Positions 7,582-17,155 of a stretch of DNA of 33,260 nucleotides are shown piece after piece. The number at the start of each line of letters is the position of its first letter. Within the stretch, counting starts at the first letter, position 1. This DNA is from Anaeromyxobacter sp. (GTDB lineage Bacteria > Myxococcota > Myxococcia > Myxococcales > Anaeromyxobacteraceae). A model generated the notes under the pieces. It searched no databases. It was not told where the DNA came from and was given only the letters and a program-made list of their open reading frames with translations. The stretch spans positions 1 to 33,260 of the forward strand of contig JANYBC010000056.1 in the NCBI GenBank assembly GCA_025360965.1, in the 5' to 3' direction. A program made the translations under genes and the position numbers.

Positions 7582-7974
7582 CTACTGCTTCAGCACCGGG
7601 CCGCGGTGGCCGGAGCCCTCGTCCTCGAAGCCGTGGGCCACCAGGAAGTGGTAGATCGGGTACGGCTCGTCGCCCCCGCCGATCACCTCGAAGACGTGCT
7701 GCCCCTCCTCGCTGGAGTTGGGGTCGGGCATGGCCTGCACGAAGAGGATGTCGCGGGTGTCGATGGCGATCTCGCCGATCAGCGCCTTGCCGCGCAGCAG
7801 CTGGACGGTCGGCACACGGTCCTCGTCCTCGTCGAGGTACCAGTGCAGGTCGTCCTGATCGAAGAGGAAGGAGTCGGCGGTCCCGGCCCGCAGGATGCAG
7901 TGGGGGTGACGCTTCAGCCAGCGCCAGAAGCGGTCGAAGACGAGGGTGGCGCCGGTCTCTACGGTGAGGCTCAT
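7582..7974 (-). CDS. Conserved hypothetical acidic protein
   Basis: 130 residues beginning MSLTVETGATLVFDRFWRWL. The middle is rich in Asp and Glu (FDQDDLHWYLDEDEDR), the predicted structure is mixed alpha/beta, and there is no signal peptide or membrane segment. No family is recognised. ATG 7974 is chosen because TATATT (7981-7986 on this strand) ends exactly six bases upstream and no ribosome binding site is visible, suggesting a leaderless message. It is upstream of, and probably co-transcribed with, the M13 peptidase. Confidence 0.7.
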   Translation of the reverse strand: MSLTVETGATLVFDRFWRWLKRHPHCILRAGTADSFLFDQDDLHWYLDEDEDRVPTVQLLRGKALIGEIAIDTRDILFVQAMPDPNSSEEGQHVFEVIGGGDEPYPIYHFLVAHGFEDEGSGHRGPVLKQ

Positions 7975-8064
7975 GGGGGCAATATAGTCGTTCGGGCCCC
8001 GACGTGCCCGAGTCGCTCCGGGCCCGGCTGCGCTACAATGGCCGGCCATCGCCGGAGCCCGCCC
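7975..8064. promoter_or_regulatory. Divergent promoter region between the hypothetical/M13 operon and ilvE
   Basis: 90 bases. On -, TATATT (7981-7986) lies six bases before the ATG at 7974. On +, TACAAT (8034-8039) is a good -10 for ilvE, with a leader of about 20 bases and GGAG (8054-8057) as ribosome binding site. No clear -35 hexamer is seen on either strand. Confidence 0.5.
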
Positions 8065-9156
8065 ATGAAGATCCGCTACGACCTGAAGCCCGCCGCGCAG
8101 CGCCGCACCGCCCCCTTCACGCCGCAAGGGCCGCTCTCCTTCGGGCAGCTGCGCACCGACCACATGTTCCTGATGGACTACGCGGACGGCGGCTGGCGCG
8201 ACCCGCGCATCGTCCCATACGGCCCGTTCTCGCTCGACCCGGGCGCGGTGGTGCTCCACTACAGCCAGGAGATCTTCGAGGGGGCCAAGGCCTTCAAGCA
8301 CGCCGACGGGGAGATCCAGGCCTTCCGCATCGACAAGAACGCCGAGCGGCTCAACCGCTCCGCCCCCGGGGTCTGCATGCCGACCATCCCGGTCGAGGAC
8401 CAGGTTCAGGCCATCCTGGCGCTGCTCGACGTCGACCGGCTCTGGTTCCCGGAGCAGGACGGCGCCTCGCTCTACATCCGCCCCTTCATGATCGGTACGC
8501 AGGACTCACTCGGCGTCAAGCCGTCGACCAGGTACCTCTTCTGCGTCTTCCTCTCGCCGAGCGGACCCTACTACCCGAAGGGCTTCACCGAGCCGATCAA
8601 GCTGCTCATCTCCAGGCGCTTCCACCGGGCCGCGCCGGGCGGCACCGGCGCCATCAAGACCGGCGGGAACTACGCGGCCTCGCTGCGGGCCGGCGTGGCG
8701 GCGCACGAGCTGGGCGCCTCCCAGGTGCTCTTCCTCGACACCACCGACACCTGGATCGAGGAGGCGGGTGCCATGAACCACTTCCACGTGACCCGCGGCG
8801 GCAGGCTGGTCATCCCCACCTTCACCGACACCATCCTGCGCTCGGTCACCTCCGAGTCGGTGCTGGCGCTCGGCGCGGCGGCGCTCGGCGTGGAGGCGGT
8901 GCAGGAGCGGATCCCTCTGGCCGCCTTCCTCGAGGGGTTGAAGAGCGGGGAGATCGCCGAGGCCGGTGGGTTCGGGACCGCGGCGGTGGTCTCGCCGGTC
9001 GGGGCCTACGTCTTCGAGGACAAGTCGGAGGTGAAGGTCGGTGCCGGCGGGATCGGACCGCACACCAGGCAGGTCTACGACGTGGTCACCGGGATCCAGC
9101 GCGGGACCCGGCCGGCCCCGGCCGGCTGGATGTTCAAGGTCCCGCGGATCGCCTGA
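8065..9156 (+). CDS. ilvE: Branched-chain amino acid aminotransferase
   Basis: 363-residue class IV PLP transaminase of the longer type. It moves the amino group between glutamate and the keto acids of leucine, isoleucine and valine in the cytoplasm. Visible signatures are FGQLRTDHMFLMDY, HYSQEIFEGAKAF, the PLP lysine K198 in IKTGGNYAAS, and WIEEAGAMNHF with the family's cofactor-contacting Glu, then FTDTILRSVT. Start ATG 8065 has GGAG 7 bases upstream and gives the family-typical N-terminus. It is monocistronic: it is divergent from the 7582 gene and converges on purQ with only 12 bases between the stops. Confidence 0.95.
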   Translation: MKIRYDLKPAAQRRTAPFTPQGPLSFGQLRTDHMFLMDYADGGWRDPRIVPYGPFSLDPGAVVLHYSQEIFEGAKAFKHADGEIQAFRIDKNAERLNRSAPGVCMPTIPVEDQVQAILALLDVDRLWFPEQDGASLYIRPFMIGTQDSLGVKPSTRYLFCVFLSPSGPYYPKGFTEPIKLLISRRFHRAAPGGTGAIKTGGNYAASLRAGVAAHELGASQVLFLDTTDTWIEEAGAMNHFHVTRGGRLVIPTFTDTILRSVTSESVLALGAAALGVEAVQERIPLAAFLEGLKSGEIAEAGGFGTAAVVSPVGAYVFEDKSEVKVGAGGIGPHTRQVYDVVTGIQRGTRPAPAGWMFKVPRIA

Positions 9157-9168
9157 TCCCGATGCTGT

Positions 9169-9972
9169 TCAGTCGGCGGTGATCCCGGCACGGAAGATGG
9201 CCAGCCCGCCGGCCTCGACCGCCTCCAGCTCGGCCCGGCGCCGGGCGTAGTCGGGGTGGTGCCAGGGGTAGAGGAAGGCGTCCGGGTGCGGCATCAGGCC
9301 GAGGATGCGCCCGGTCGAGTCGGTCACCCCGGCCACGCCGAGCGCCGAGCCGTTGGGGTTCTCCGGCCAGGCCTCGGTCGGCGTGCCGGCCGCGTCGATC
9401 CAGCGGAAGGCGAGCTGGCCGCGCCGGTCGAGGTCCGACAGCACCGCGGAGGACTCGACCACGAACTTCCCCTCGCCGTGGCGGGTCGGGACGTCGAGCG
9501 CGGTGACGCCACGGGTCCAGGCCGAGGTGGTCCTGGGATCGACGCCGATGCGGACCCAGGCGTCGCGGTAGCCAAGCCGGTCGTGGTTGGTGAGGGCGGC
9601 GCGGGGCAGGAAGTCCGGAGGGCCCAGCTCCGGCCCGGGCAGGAGCCCGAGCCGGACCAGGGTCTGGAAGCCGTTGCAGATGCCGAGCACGCGGCCGCCG
9701 CTCCCGAGCAAGTCGGAGAGGTCTGCCTGCAGGTGGGCGCGGATCCGGGTGGCGAGCACCAGGCCGCCGGCCACGTGGTCGCCGTAGGAGAAGCCGCCCA
9801 CCATGGCCAGCACCTGGTAGTCGGCGATGCGGCGCGGGGCGCGGCGGGCGAAGAGGTCGGTGAGGTGGACCAGCTCCACCTCGGCGCCGACCATGCGGAA
9901 GGCGGCGGCCGTCTCCTCCTCGCAGTTGAGGCCGAAGCCGACCGGGATGAGGACGCGCACCGGGCGGCTCAA
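9169..9972 (-). CDS. purQ: Phosphoribosylformylglycinamidine synthase glutaminase subunit
   Basis: 267-residue class I glutamine amidotransferase that supplies ammonia to PurL for step four of purine synthesis. The nucleophile is C99 in LGICNGFQTL, preceded by GGFSYGDHVAGG. The catalytic histidine is in GLMPHPDAF near the C-terminus, and the PENPNGS segment is also typical. A TTG start at 9972 is chosen because AAGGGCGG lies about 8 bases upstream and it overlaps the purL stop (TTGA). GTG 9960 is possible but has no ribosome binding site. The protein is longer than the ~225-residue Bacillus form, as in the forms that accompany long PurL proteins. Confidence 0.93.
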   Translation of the reverse strand: MSRPVRVLIPVGFGLNCEEETAAAFRMVGAEVELVHLTDLFARRAPRRIADYQVLAMVGGFSYGDHVAGGLVLATRIRAHLQADLSDLLGSGGRVLGICNGFQTLVRLGLLPGPELGPPDFLPRAALTNHDRLGYRDAWVRIGVDPRTTSAWTRGVTALDVPTRHGEGKFVVESSAVLSDLDRRGQLAFRWIDAAGTPTEAWPENPNGSALGVAGVTDSTGRILGLMPHPDAFLYPWHHPDYARRRAELEAVEAGGLAIFRAGITAD

Positions 9973-12971
9973 GACGCCCGCCCTTCGCGCTTCCAGGCCC
10001 GCGCCAGCGCGTCCACCGGGCTGTCGACCAGCGGCGTGGCGCCGAGGCCGATGCGCAGCGTCCCGCCCGCGTCGAAGGTGCCGACCACGGCGTGCGGCAC
10101 GCCGGCCAGCGCGGCCTGCAGCGCCGCGAGCCGGCCGGGCTCGATCGCCAGGAGGAGGCGGCCGGTGGTCTCGCCGAGCAGCAGCCCCTCCCAGTCGACG
10201 GCGCCGGCCACGCGGGCCCTGGAGAGATCCGCGGAGAGCCCCAGGCCGCTGGCCCGGGCCATGAGGAAGAGGGAGTGGAGCAGCCCGCCCCGCCCGACGG
10301 CGTGGGCCGCCTGCACCAGGCCGCTGGCGATGGCCCTCGCCACCGCCTGGTAGCCGGGCCAGAGGGCGGCCGGGGTGGTGCGGGGGACCTCGCCGCCGGT
10401 CAGGCCGCGGGCCGCGGCCCACTCGGTGCCGCCCAGCTCCTGCCGGGTCTCGCCGACCAGCACCAGCAGCTCGCCTGCCGCCGCCGCCTCCAGCGTCACG
10501 GCGCGGCGCACGTCGTCGACCACGGCGATGGCCGAGGCGAGCAGGGTGGGCGGGATCGAGATGCGCTTGCCGCCGACCACGGCGTCGTTCTTCATCGAGT
10601 CCTTGCCGCTGATGAGCGGCACGCCGTAGGCGATGCAGATCTCGGCCAGCCCCTTGGAGGCGCGGACCAGTTGGGCCGCCTTGTGCGGGGCGTCCGGGTT
10701 CTTCTCGCCGGGCATGGGGTCGGGCCAGCAGTAGTTGTCGAGGGCGGCGATCCGATCGACGCGGGCGCCGGCGGCGATGACCCGCCGCACCGCCAGGTCG
10801 ACGCCGGCCTGCGCCATGGCCCAGGCGTCGTGGTCGGAGTAGGTGGGGAAGACCCCCTCGGCCAGGGCGTAGCCGGTCAGGTCGCCGTCGTGCGCGATCA
10901 TGAAGACGGTGGCGTCGGCCGGGACGTCGCGCCCGGCGCCGATCCACGGCTTCACGACCGTGAGCCCCTTGACCTCGTGATCGTAGGTCCGCGAGAGCTG
11001 CTCGGAGGAGCGCAGGTTGTCGCGGGAGAGGAACTCCTCGGCCAGGGCGTTGCCCTCGGCGGCCGTGGCAGGCGCGGCCAGGGCCGGCGCCTGGGCGGGC
11101 GACGGCGCCGCCCAGACCGCCTCGATCCGCAGCTCGGGATCGCCGTCATGGAGGAAGTCGAGCGGCAGGAGCCCGACGGTCTCGGCCCCCCAGCGGACCT
11201 CGAGCGCACCGCTCCCGGTGAAGGCGCCGAGATCGGTCGCCTCCACCTCGCGCAGCCTGGCCAGCGCCAGGAAGGCCGGGAGGCTGGCCGGCGGCACCGC
11301 CAGCGTCATCCGCTCCTGGGCCTCAGAGACCAGCACCTCCCAGGGCGCCAGCCCCTGGTACTTGAGGGGGGCCAGCGAGAGGTCGAGCCAGGCGCCGCCC
11401 GGCTGCCGGGCCATCTCGCCGACCGAGGAAGAGAGGCCGCCGGCGCCGTTGTCGGTCACCGACGAGTAGAGCCCTGCCTCACGCGCCTCCAGAAGGAAGT
11501 CGAACATCATCTTCTGGGTGATGGGATCACCGATCTGGACCGCCTGCACCGGGCTCTCCTCGGTGAGCTCGGCCGAGGAGAAGGTGGCGCCGTGGATGCC
11601 GTCCTTGCCGATGCGGCCGCCCACCATGACGATGCGGTCGCCGGGCCGGGCCGACTTGACCTCGGTGGGGCGCCCGGTGACGGTGACCGGCATGCGCCCG
11701 ACCGTGCCGCAGTAGACCAGCGGCTTGCCGAGGAAGCGGTCGTCGAAGAACTCCCAGCCGCGGCCGTAGGGGATGCCCGACTGGTTGCCGCCGTCGATGA
11801 CGCCGCGGTGGACGCCGTCGCGGATGCGGCGCGGGTGGAGCAGGCCGGGTGGCAGCGTGCCGGTCCAGCCCGGTGGGCCGAAGCAGTAGCCCCAGACGTT
11901 GGAGAGCAGGTCGGAGCCGAGGCCGGTGGCGAAGGGGTCGCGGTTGACGCCGACGATGCCGGTCATGGCGCCGCCGTACGGGTCGAGCGCCGACGGGCTG
12001 TTGTGGGTCTCCACCTTGTAGACCAGGTGGTAGCGGGCGGTGGCGGCGATGACGCCGGCGTTGTCGTGGAAGACCGAGACCAGCCAGCTCTTCCCCTCGC
12101 GGGCCGTGATGGCGGCGTCGACCGCCGCGGTGGTGCCGCGGATGTACTGCTTGAAGAGCGAGCGGATCTCCTCGGGCGGCCTGCCGGTTTCACGGTAGGT
12201 GATGGTGGCGTTGAAGATCTTGTGCTTGCAGTGCTCGGACCAGGTCTGGGCCAGGCACTCCAGCTCGACGTCGGTCGGGTCGGCGCCGAGGCCGGCCCGG
12301 ACCCTGGCCGGGTCGGTGGCGGCCGCTGCGAAATAGTCGCGGATGGCCAGGAGTTCGGGGGTGGAGAGGGCCAGCAGCTTCTGGCGCGAGAGCGCCTGCA
12401 GGGCGGCGGCGTCGAGGCCGCGGAGCCGGACCGTCTCGGCGGGGAGCGGCGGGTGCTCCACCACGCGCGGCACCTTCAGGTCGGGCGCGGCGGTCTGCCA
12501 CTCGGCGAAGGCCTGCACGGTGACCCGCTCGATCACCTCGTTGGCCAGCAGTTGGGTCGCGGCGCGCCGGGCGTCGGCGACCGAGACGCCCGAGAGCAGG
12601 TAGACGCGCGAGGCGTAGACGGCGCCGCCGGCCCCGAGGGGGCGGCCGAGCAGGTCCTCGATGGCGACGCGCGCCGACTTGCCGACCGGGTCGGTGACGC
12701 CCGGCTTGAAGCCGACCGAGACCGCCACGTCGAAGGGGCCGTCCTCGATGCGACCGACCGCGCCCCGGCGGACGATGGGGCCGGCGAACTCGCTGGTGAC
12801 CCGGGCCGCGTCGGTGGCCGGGAGGGCCGGCTCGACGTGAAAGACGTCGCGGGTGCGCACCGCGCCGATCTGGATGCCGAGGTGGGTGCGGATGGTGGCG
12901 GCGACGGAGAGACCGCGGCTGTCGGCGAAGCCGGAGCGGGTGGCGATCTCGATGCGGGTGACGTCATCCAC
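9969..12971 (-). CDS. purL: Phosphoribosylformylglycinamidine synthase, PurS-PurL fusion form
   Basis: 1000 residues, intermediate between Bacillus PurL (~740) and the E. coli three-domain enzyme (~1295). Residues ~4-75 and ~80-160 look like two PurS-like modules; the second has KPGVTDPVGKSA. Then come a linker domain and the ATP-dependent synthase. The catalytic-site segment TWSEHCKHK is at 244-251, followed by GVNRDPFATGLGSD, DNGAGGLSSSVGEMA and a second ATP-grasp-like half with SGKDSM. The glutaminase is separate (purQ, directly downstream with overlapping codons). It starts at GTG 12971 with GGAGGG (12982-12987) 10 bases upstream; the nearby ATG at 12967 is out of frame. Confidence 0.95.
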   Translation of the reverse strand: MDDVTRIEIATRSGFADSRGLSVAATIRTHLGIQIGAVRTRDVFHVEPALPATDAARVTSEFAGPIVRRGAVGRIEDGPFDVAVSVGFKPGVTDPVGKSARVAIEDLLGRPLGAGGAVYASRVYLLSGVSVADARRAATQLLANEVIERVTVQAFAEWQTAAPDLKVPRVVEHPPLPAETVRLRGLDAAALQALSRQKLLALSTPELLAIRDYFAAAATDPARVRAGLGADPTDVELECLAQTWSEHCKHKIFNATITYRETGRPPEEIRSLFKQYIRGTTAAVDAAITAREGKSWLVSVFHDNAGVIAATARYHLVYKVETHNSPSALDPYGGAMTGIVGVNRDPFATGLGSDLLSNVWGYCFGPPGWTGTLPPGLLHPRRIRDGVHRGVIDGGNQSGIPYGRGWEFFDDRFLGKPLVYCGTVGRMPVTVTGRPTEVKSARPGDRIVMVGGRIGKDGIHGATFSSAELTEESPVQAVQIGDPITQKMMFDFLLEAREAGLYSSVTDNGAGGLSSSVGEMARQPGGAWLDLSLAPLKYQGLAPWEVLVSEAQERMTLAVPPASLPAFLALARLREVEATDLGAFTGSGALEVRWGAETVGLLPLDFLHDGDPELRIEAVWAAPSPAQAPALAAPATAAEGNALAEEFLSRDNLRSSEQLSRTYDHEVKGLTVVKPWIGAGRDVPADATVFMIAHDGDLTGYALAEGVFPTYSDHDAWAMAQAGVDLAVRRVIAAGARVDRIAALDNYCWPDPMPGEKNPDAPHKAAQLVRASKGLAEICIAYGVPLISGKDSMKNDAVVGGKRISIPPTLLASAIAVVDDVRRAVTLEAAAAGELLVLVGETRQELGGTEWAAARGLTGGEVPRTTPAALWPGYQAVARAIASGLVQAAHAVGRGGLLHSLFLMARASGLGLSADLSRARVAGAVDWEGLLLGETTGRLLLAIEPGRLAALQAALAGVPHAVVGTFDAGGTLRIGLGATPLVDSPVDALARAWKREGRAS

Positions 12972-13000
12972 GGGCAGGGGACCCTCCGGAAAGAGGCGAC

Positions 13001-13006
13001 CTTATA
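13001..13006 (-). promoter_or_regulatory. Candidate -10 for purL-purQ
   Basis: TATAAG on the - strand, 30 bases upstream of the purL GTG and followed by the GGAGGG ribosome binding site. The -35 match (GTCCCA, 17 bases further upstream) is weak. It lies after the hairpin at 13031-13050, so purLQ could be transcribed separately from alr. Confidence 0.35.
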
Positions 13007-13030
13007 CCCGATCTGGAGGGGGCTGGGACG

Positions 13031-13050
13031 GTCCCGGGCTACCCCGGGAC
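13031..13050 (-). terminator. Hairpin across the alr stop codon
   Basis: The perfect 8-base arms GTCCCGGG and CCCGGGAC enclose a four-base loop CTAC that contains the alr stop codon. It is very GC-rich with no T-run, so it would be an atypical terminator or an attenuator between alr and purL. Confidence 0.4.
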
Positions 13051-14223
13051 GGGAACCGGGATCCGGTCCAGCAGGGTGGAGACCGCCGTCACCCGGCCCC
13101 CGCGGAGGTAGAGGCGGGGCACCCGCGCCGAGATGCCGGCCAGGATCTCCCAGGAGATGGTGTCGGCCAGGTCGGCCAGTTCGTCGGCGGTGACCTCGGC
13201 GTCGCCGTCCCGGCCCAGCAGTGTCACCACGTCACCCACCGCCGCGGCGGGGATGGCGGTGACGTCGACCATCGCCATGTCCATGGCGACCCGGCCCACC
13301 ACCGGCGCCAGCTGGCCGCGCACCGCCACCGGCGCCCGATTGCCGAGCGCGCGCCGGTAGCCGTCGGCGTAGCCGCACATCACCAGCGCGATTCGGGCCG
13401 GCTTGCTGGCGGCCCAGGTCCGGCCATAGCCGACCGTCGCGCCCCGCTCGATGTCGAGGAGGCGCGTGATTCGGGCGCGCAGGGAGAGCACCGGCCTCAG
13501 CTCGGCGTCGGTGCCGACCCACGGGGCCGGCCGGTAGCCATAGAGCGAGAGCCCGGCGCGCACGGCGTCGAGCCCCATCTCGTGGTCGAGCAGCACGCTG
13601 GCCGAGGCGGCGCAGTGACGCTCCTTGACCCAGGGGAGCCGGGCCGAGAGGGCCCTGAGCTGGTCGAACTGGCTCCGCGTGAAGCGCTGGTCGCCCTCCT
13701 CGGCGGCCGCGAAGTGCGTGAAGAGGCCGCGCACCTCGATGCCCGGCGTGGCGCGAGCCTGCCCGGCCAGCGCGACGCAGGCCTCCGGGGTGAGCCCGTG
13801 GCGGTTGAGGCCGGTCTCGACCTCCAGGTGAATGGGGACCGTGGCGCCGGACGGGGCGGCGGCCGCGGCCAGGGCCTCCACCAGCCCGAGCGCGCCGACC
13901 GTGGGCATGAGGCCGAGGGCCACCACCCGCGCCGCCTCGGAAGGGAGGATGGCGCCGACCACCAGCACCGGCGCCGTGATCCCGGCCTGGCGGAGCTCGG
14001 CGGCCTCGTCGACGCAGATCACCGCGAGGCCGGTGGCCCCGGCCTCGACCGCGGCCCGGGCGCAGGCGACGGCCCCGTGGCCGTAGGCGTTGGCCTTGAC
14101 GACCGCGTAGAGCCTGGCCGGCCCGGCGCGGAGAGCCATGAGACGGACGTTCGAGGCGAAGGCGTCGAGGTCGACCTCGGCCCAGCACGGGCGTCCACCA
14201 AAAGCCGCTGGGAGGAAGGGCAT
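13039..14223 (-). CDS. alr: Alanine racemase
   Basis: 394-residue PLP enzyme that converts L-alanine to D-alanine for peptidoglycan. The N-terminal barrel carries VVKANAYGHG with PLP lysine K43. The C-terminal beta domain carries GYGRTW, whose Tyr is the second catalytic base in this family, and the family signatures ETGLNRHG, FTHFAAAEE and MDMAMVDVT. ATG 14223 gives the usual short lead into RPCWAEVDLDAF. A GTG at 14262 would add 13 residues with no family match. TATCAT lies five bases before the ATG, and no ribosome binding site is seen. It is divergent from the gene at 14286 and 67 bases upstream of purL on the same strand. Confidence 0.94.
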   Translation of the reverse strand: MPFLPAAFGGRPCWAEVDLDAFASNVRLMALRAGPARLYAVVKANAYGHGAVACARAAVEAGATGLAVICVDEAAELRQAGITAPVLVVGAILPSEAARVVALGLMPTVGALGLVEALAAAAAPSGATVPIHLEVETGLNRHGLTPEACVALAGQARATPGIEVRGLFTHFAAAEEGDQRFTRSQFDQLRALSARLPWVKERHCAASASVLLDHEMGLDAVRAGLSLYGYRPAPWVGTDAELRPVLSLRARITRLLDIERGATVGYGRTWAASKPARIALVMCGYADGYRRALGNRAPVAVRGQLAPVVGRVAMDMAMVDVTAIPAAAVGDVVTLLGRDGDAEVTADELADLADTISWEILAGISARVPRLYLRGGRVTAVSTLLDRIPVPVPG

Positions 14224-14285
14224 GTCGTATGATACGGCCTCCCGGCGCCGATGGGCAGCCACGGCGACCCCTGAGGAGGATGAAC
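14224..14285. promoter_or_regulatory. Divergent spacer between alr and the 14286 gene
   Basis: 62 bases must hold both promoters. On -, TATCAT sits five bases before the alr ATG. On +, GAGGAGG (14273-14279) is a strong ribosome binding site. No paired -35 elements are clear. Confidence 0.35.
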
Positions 14286-14816
14286 GTGAGCCCGAACACC
14301 ACCCCGTACCAGCTGATCACCAAGGCCTACGCGATCTCGCGCGAGAACTACGCGGCCTATCGCTCGGAGTGCGCGCTCTTCGCGGGCACCTTCTCCCGCG
14401 GCTTCGCCGAGTACCTGGGCGGCGCGCGCGACGCCATCACCTACGAGTCGCTGCGCGGCGTCCGTGAGGGCGACGGGCCGGTCGACGTCCAGGAGGCGAT
14501 GCACCTGGACGAGGACACCTTCTGGCACTTCGGGATGCAGATCCGGGTGGCCGGCGAGAAGACCACCGACCTGGTCAGGGTGTCGGTCCGCTTCAAGAAG
14601 ATCGAGCGGCGCTTCGTGATCAGCCTCTTCGGGCACGAGGACTTCGAGATCAGCGAGCCGAATGCGCTGACGCTGGAGCCGGTCTACGAGCTGCTGGTGC
14701 ACTCGATCCGCCGGCACTACGAGGATGGGCTGCGGCTCTTCCTCGACAAGCGCGGCCAGAACCTGCACCTGCCGTTCTCGGCGGCGCGGCAGGCCGACAT
14801 CGCCGGCGGGGCCTAG
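14286..14816 (+). CDS. Conserved hypothetical cytoplasmic protein
   Basis: 176 residues beginning MSPNTTPYQLITKAYAISRE. There is no signal peptide or membrane segment. The middle (TFWHFGMQIRVAG and LVRVSVRFKKIERRFVISLF) suggests a beta sheet, and a C-terminal helical part includes YELLVHSIRRHYEDGL. GTG 14286 is preferred over ATG 14280 because GAGGAGG ends at 14279, six bases before the GTG but touching the ATG. Its stop TAG (14814-14816) shares CTAG with the stop of convergent hmgA. No function is recognised. Confidence 0.75.
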   Translation: MSPNTTPYQLITKAYAISRENYAAYRSECALFAGTFSRGFAEYLGGARDAITYESLRGVREGDGPVDVQEAMHLDEDTFWHFGMQIRVAGEKTTDLVRVSVRFKKIERRFVISLFGHEDFEISEPNALTLEPVYELLVHSIRRHYEDGLRLFLDKRGQNLHLPFSAARQADIAGGA

Positions 14817-15961
14817 ACGAAGCTGTCGTCGTAGGCGGCGTCCTCGATCCCGAGCGCCGCCGCGCTGGCCTTGAGGGGCCTCTCGCAGTCGAGCATGACC
14901 GCCAGCTCGTCGGTGCTTCGGGCCCCGATGGAGCCCTCGTACGCCCCCGGGTGGGGGCCGTGCAGGACGCCGGCCGGGTGGTGCGAGATGGAGCCCGGGC
15001 CGACGCCCCGGCGGCTGGTGAACTGCCCCCGCACGTAGAAGAGCAGCTCGTCGACGTCCACCGAGGCGTGCGGGTAGGGGCAGGGGATGGCGTCGGGGTG
15101 GAAGTCGACGACCCTGGGGACGAAGGAGCAGACCAGCGCCCCGCGGGCGGCGAAGGTGCCGTGCCAGGTCGGCGGCAGGTGGACCAGCCCCGCCCTCGGC
15201 TGGAAGGCCAGGATGGGGAACGCCACCGGGTAGACCGCGCCGTCCCAGCCGACCACGTCGAGCGGCGAGTGGTCGAGCCGGAGGCCGTGGAAGGCGCCCC
15301 CCTTCTTGACGACGATCTCGCGCAGCCCCTCGTCGCGCGGAGGCTGCCAGGCCACCCGCCGGAAGTCGCGGTGGCAGTACGGCGCGTCCATCCGCAGCTG
15401 CCCGGCCTCGTTGCGCCACTGCGCCGGCAGCCGCAGGTGCTGGACCTCGAGCCAGAGCCAGCGCTGGGTCCCGGGGTCGGGCAGGAACCGGTGCAGGAGG
15501 CCGCGCGGCAGGAGGACGTAGTCGTCGACGCCGAAGCGGAGATCTCCCAGGGCGGTCCGCAGCACCCCGCCACCCTCGAAGACGAAGAAGAGCTCGTCGG
15601 CGTCGCCGTTCTGGAAGTAGACCGGGTCGGCCTCGGTCGGGGTGACCAGCCCGACCTGGAGATCCTCGTTCCAGAGCAGCGGCGTCCGCGCGTCGACCGC
15701 GGGCCCGGACGCCCCACCGGTGCCCGCCCGGTAGTGCCGCCTCGCCAGCCGCCGCGGCGGAGCGGCCACCGGTGCCGGCCAGCCGTGCCGCGCTTCGGCG
15801 GCGCGCGTGGCGTGCGGCCGGCCCAGGTGGTAGCTCAGGGTGTAGGCGCCGTCGAAGCCGGCCCTCGTGAAGGCCTGCTCGGTGCGCAGCGCACCGTCCG
15901 GGCCGCGCAGGGCCAGGTGGTGCTTGGGCGGGACCTCCCCGGCGATCACTCGGTCAAGCAC
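14813..15961 (-). CDS. hmgA: Homogentisate 1,2-dioxygenase
   Basis: 382-residue cupin-fold iron dioxygenase, the short bacterial form. It opens the ring of homogentisate to maleylacetoacetate. Family features are PVYFQNGDADELFFVFEG, VDVDELLFYVRGQF, and the HHPAGVLHGPHPGAYEGSIG stretch (327-346), whose His and Glu residues include metal ligands. It starts at GTG 15961, with GGGAGGT about 5 bases upstream and 18 bases after the hpd stop. It is the last gene of the tyrosine operon. Its position after hpd fits the reaction order. Confidence 0.93.
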   Translation of the reverse strand: MLDRVIAGEVPPKHHLALRGPDGALRTEQAFTRAGFDGAYTLSYHLGRPHATRAAEARHGWPAPVAAPPRRLARRHYRAGTGGASGPAVDARTPLLWNEDLQVGLVTPTEADPVYFQNGDADELFFVFEGGGVLRTALGDLRFGVDDYVLLPRGLLHRFLPDPGTQRWLWLEVQHLRLPAQWRNEAGQLRMDAPYCHRDFRRVAWQPPRDEGLREIVVKKGGAFHGLRLDHSPLDVVGWDGAVYPVAFPILAFQPRAGLVHLPPTWHGTFAARGALVCSFVPRVVDFHPDAIPCPYPHASVDVDELLFYVRGQFTSRRGVGPGSISHHPAGVLHGPHPGAYEGSIGARSTDELAVMLDCERPLKASAAALGIEDAAYDDSFV

Positions 15962-15979
15962 CTGGCACCTCCCGCGCGC

Positions 15980-17151
<1,172 letters not shown>

Positions 17152-17155
<4 letters not shown>

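Noticed and set aside
8001-8009. GGGCACGTC on - considered as a sigma-54 -24 box
   Set aside because: No matching -12 box (TTGC) follows at the fixed spacing.
10092-13193. A 1033-codon open frame on + opposite purL
   Set aside because: It mirrors purL and reads as Gly-, Arg- and Ala-rich sequence without domains. This is expected from high GC, since stops are rare in the opposite frame.
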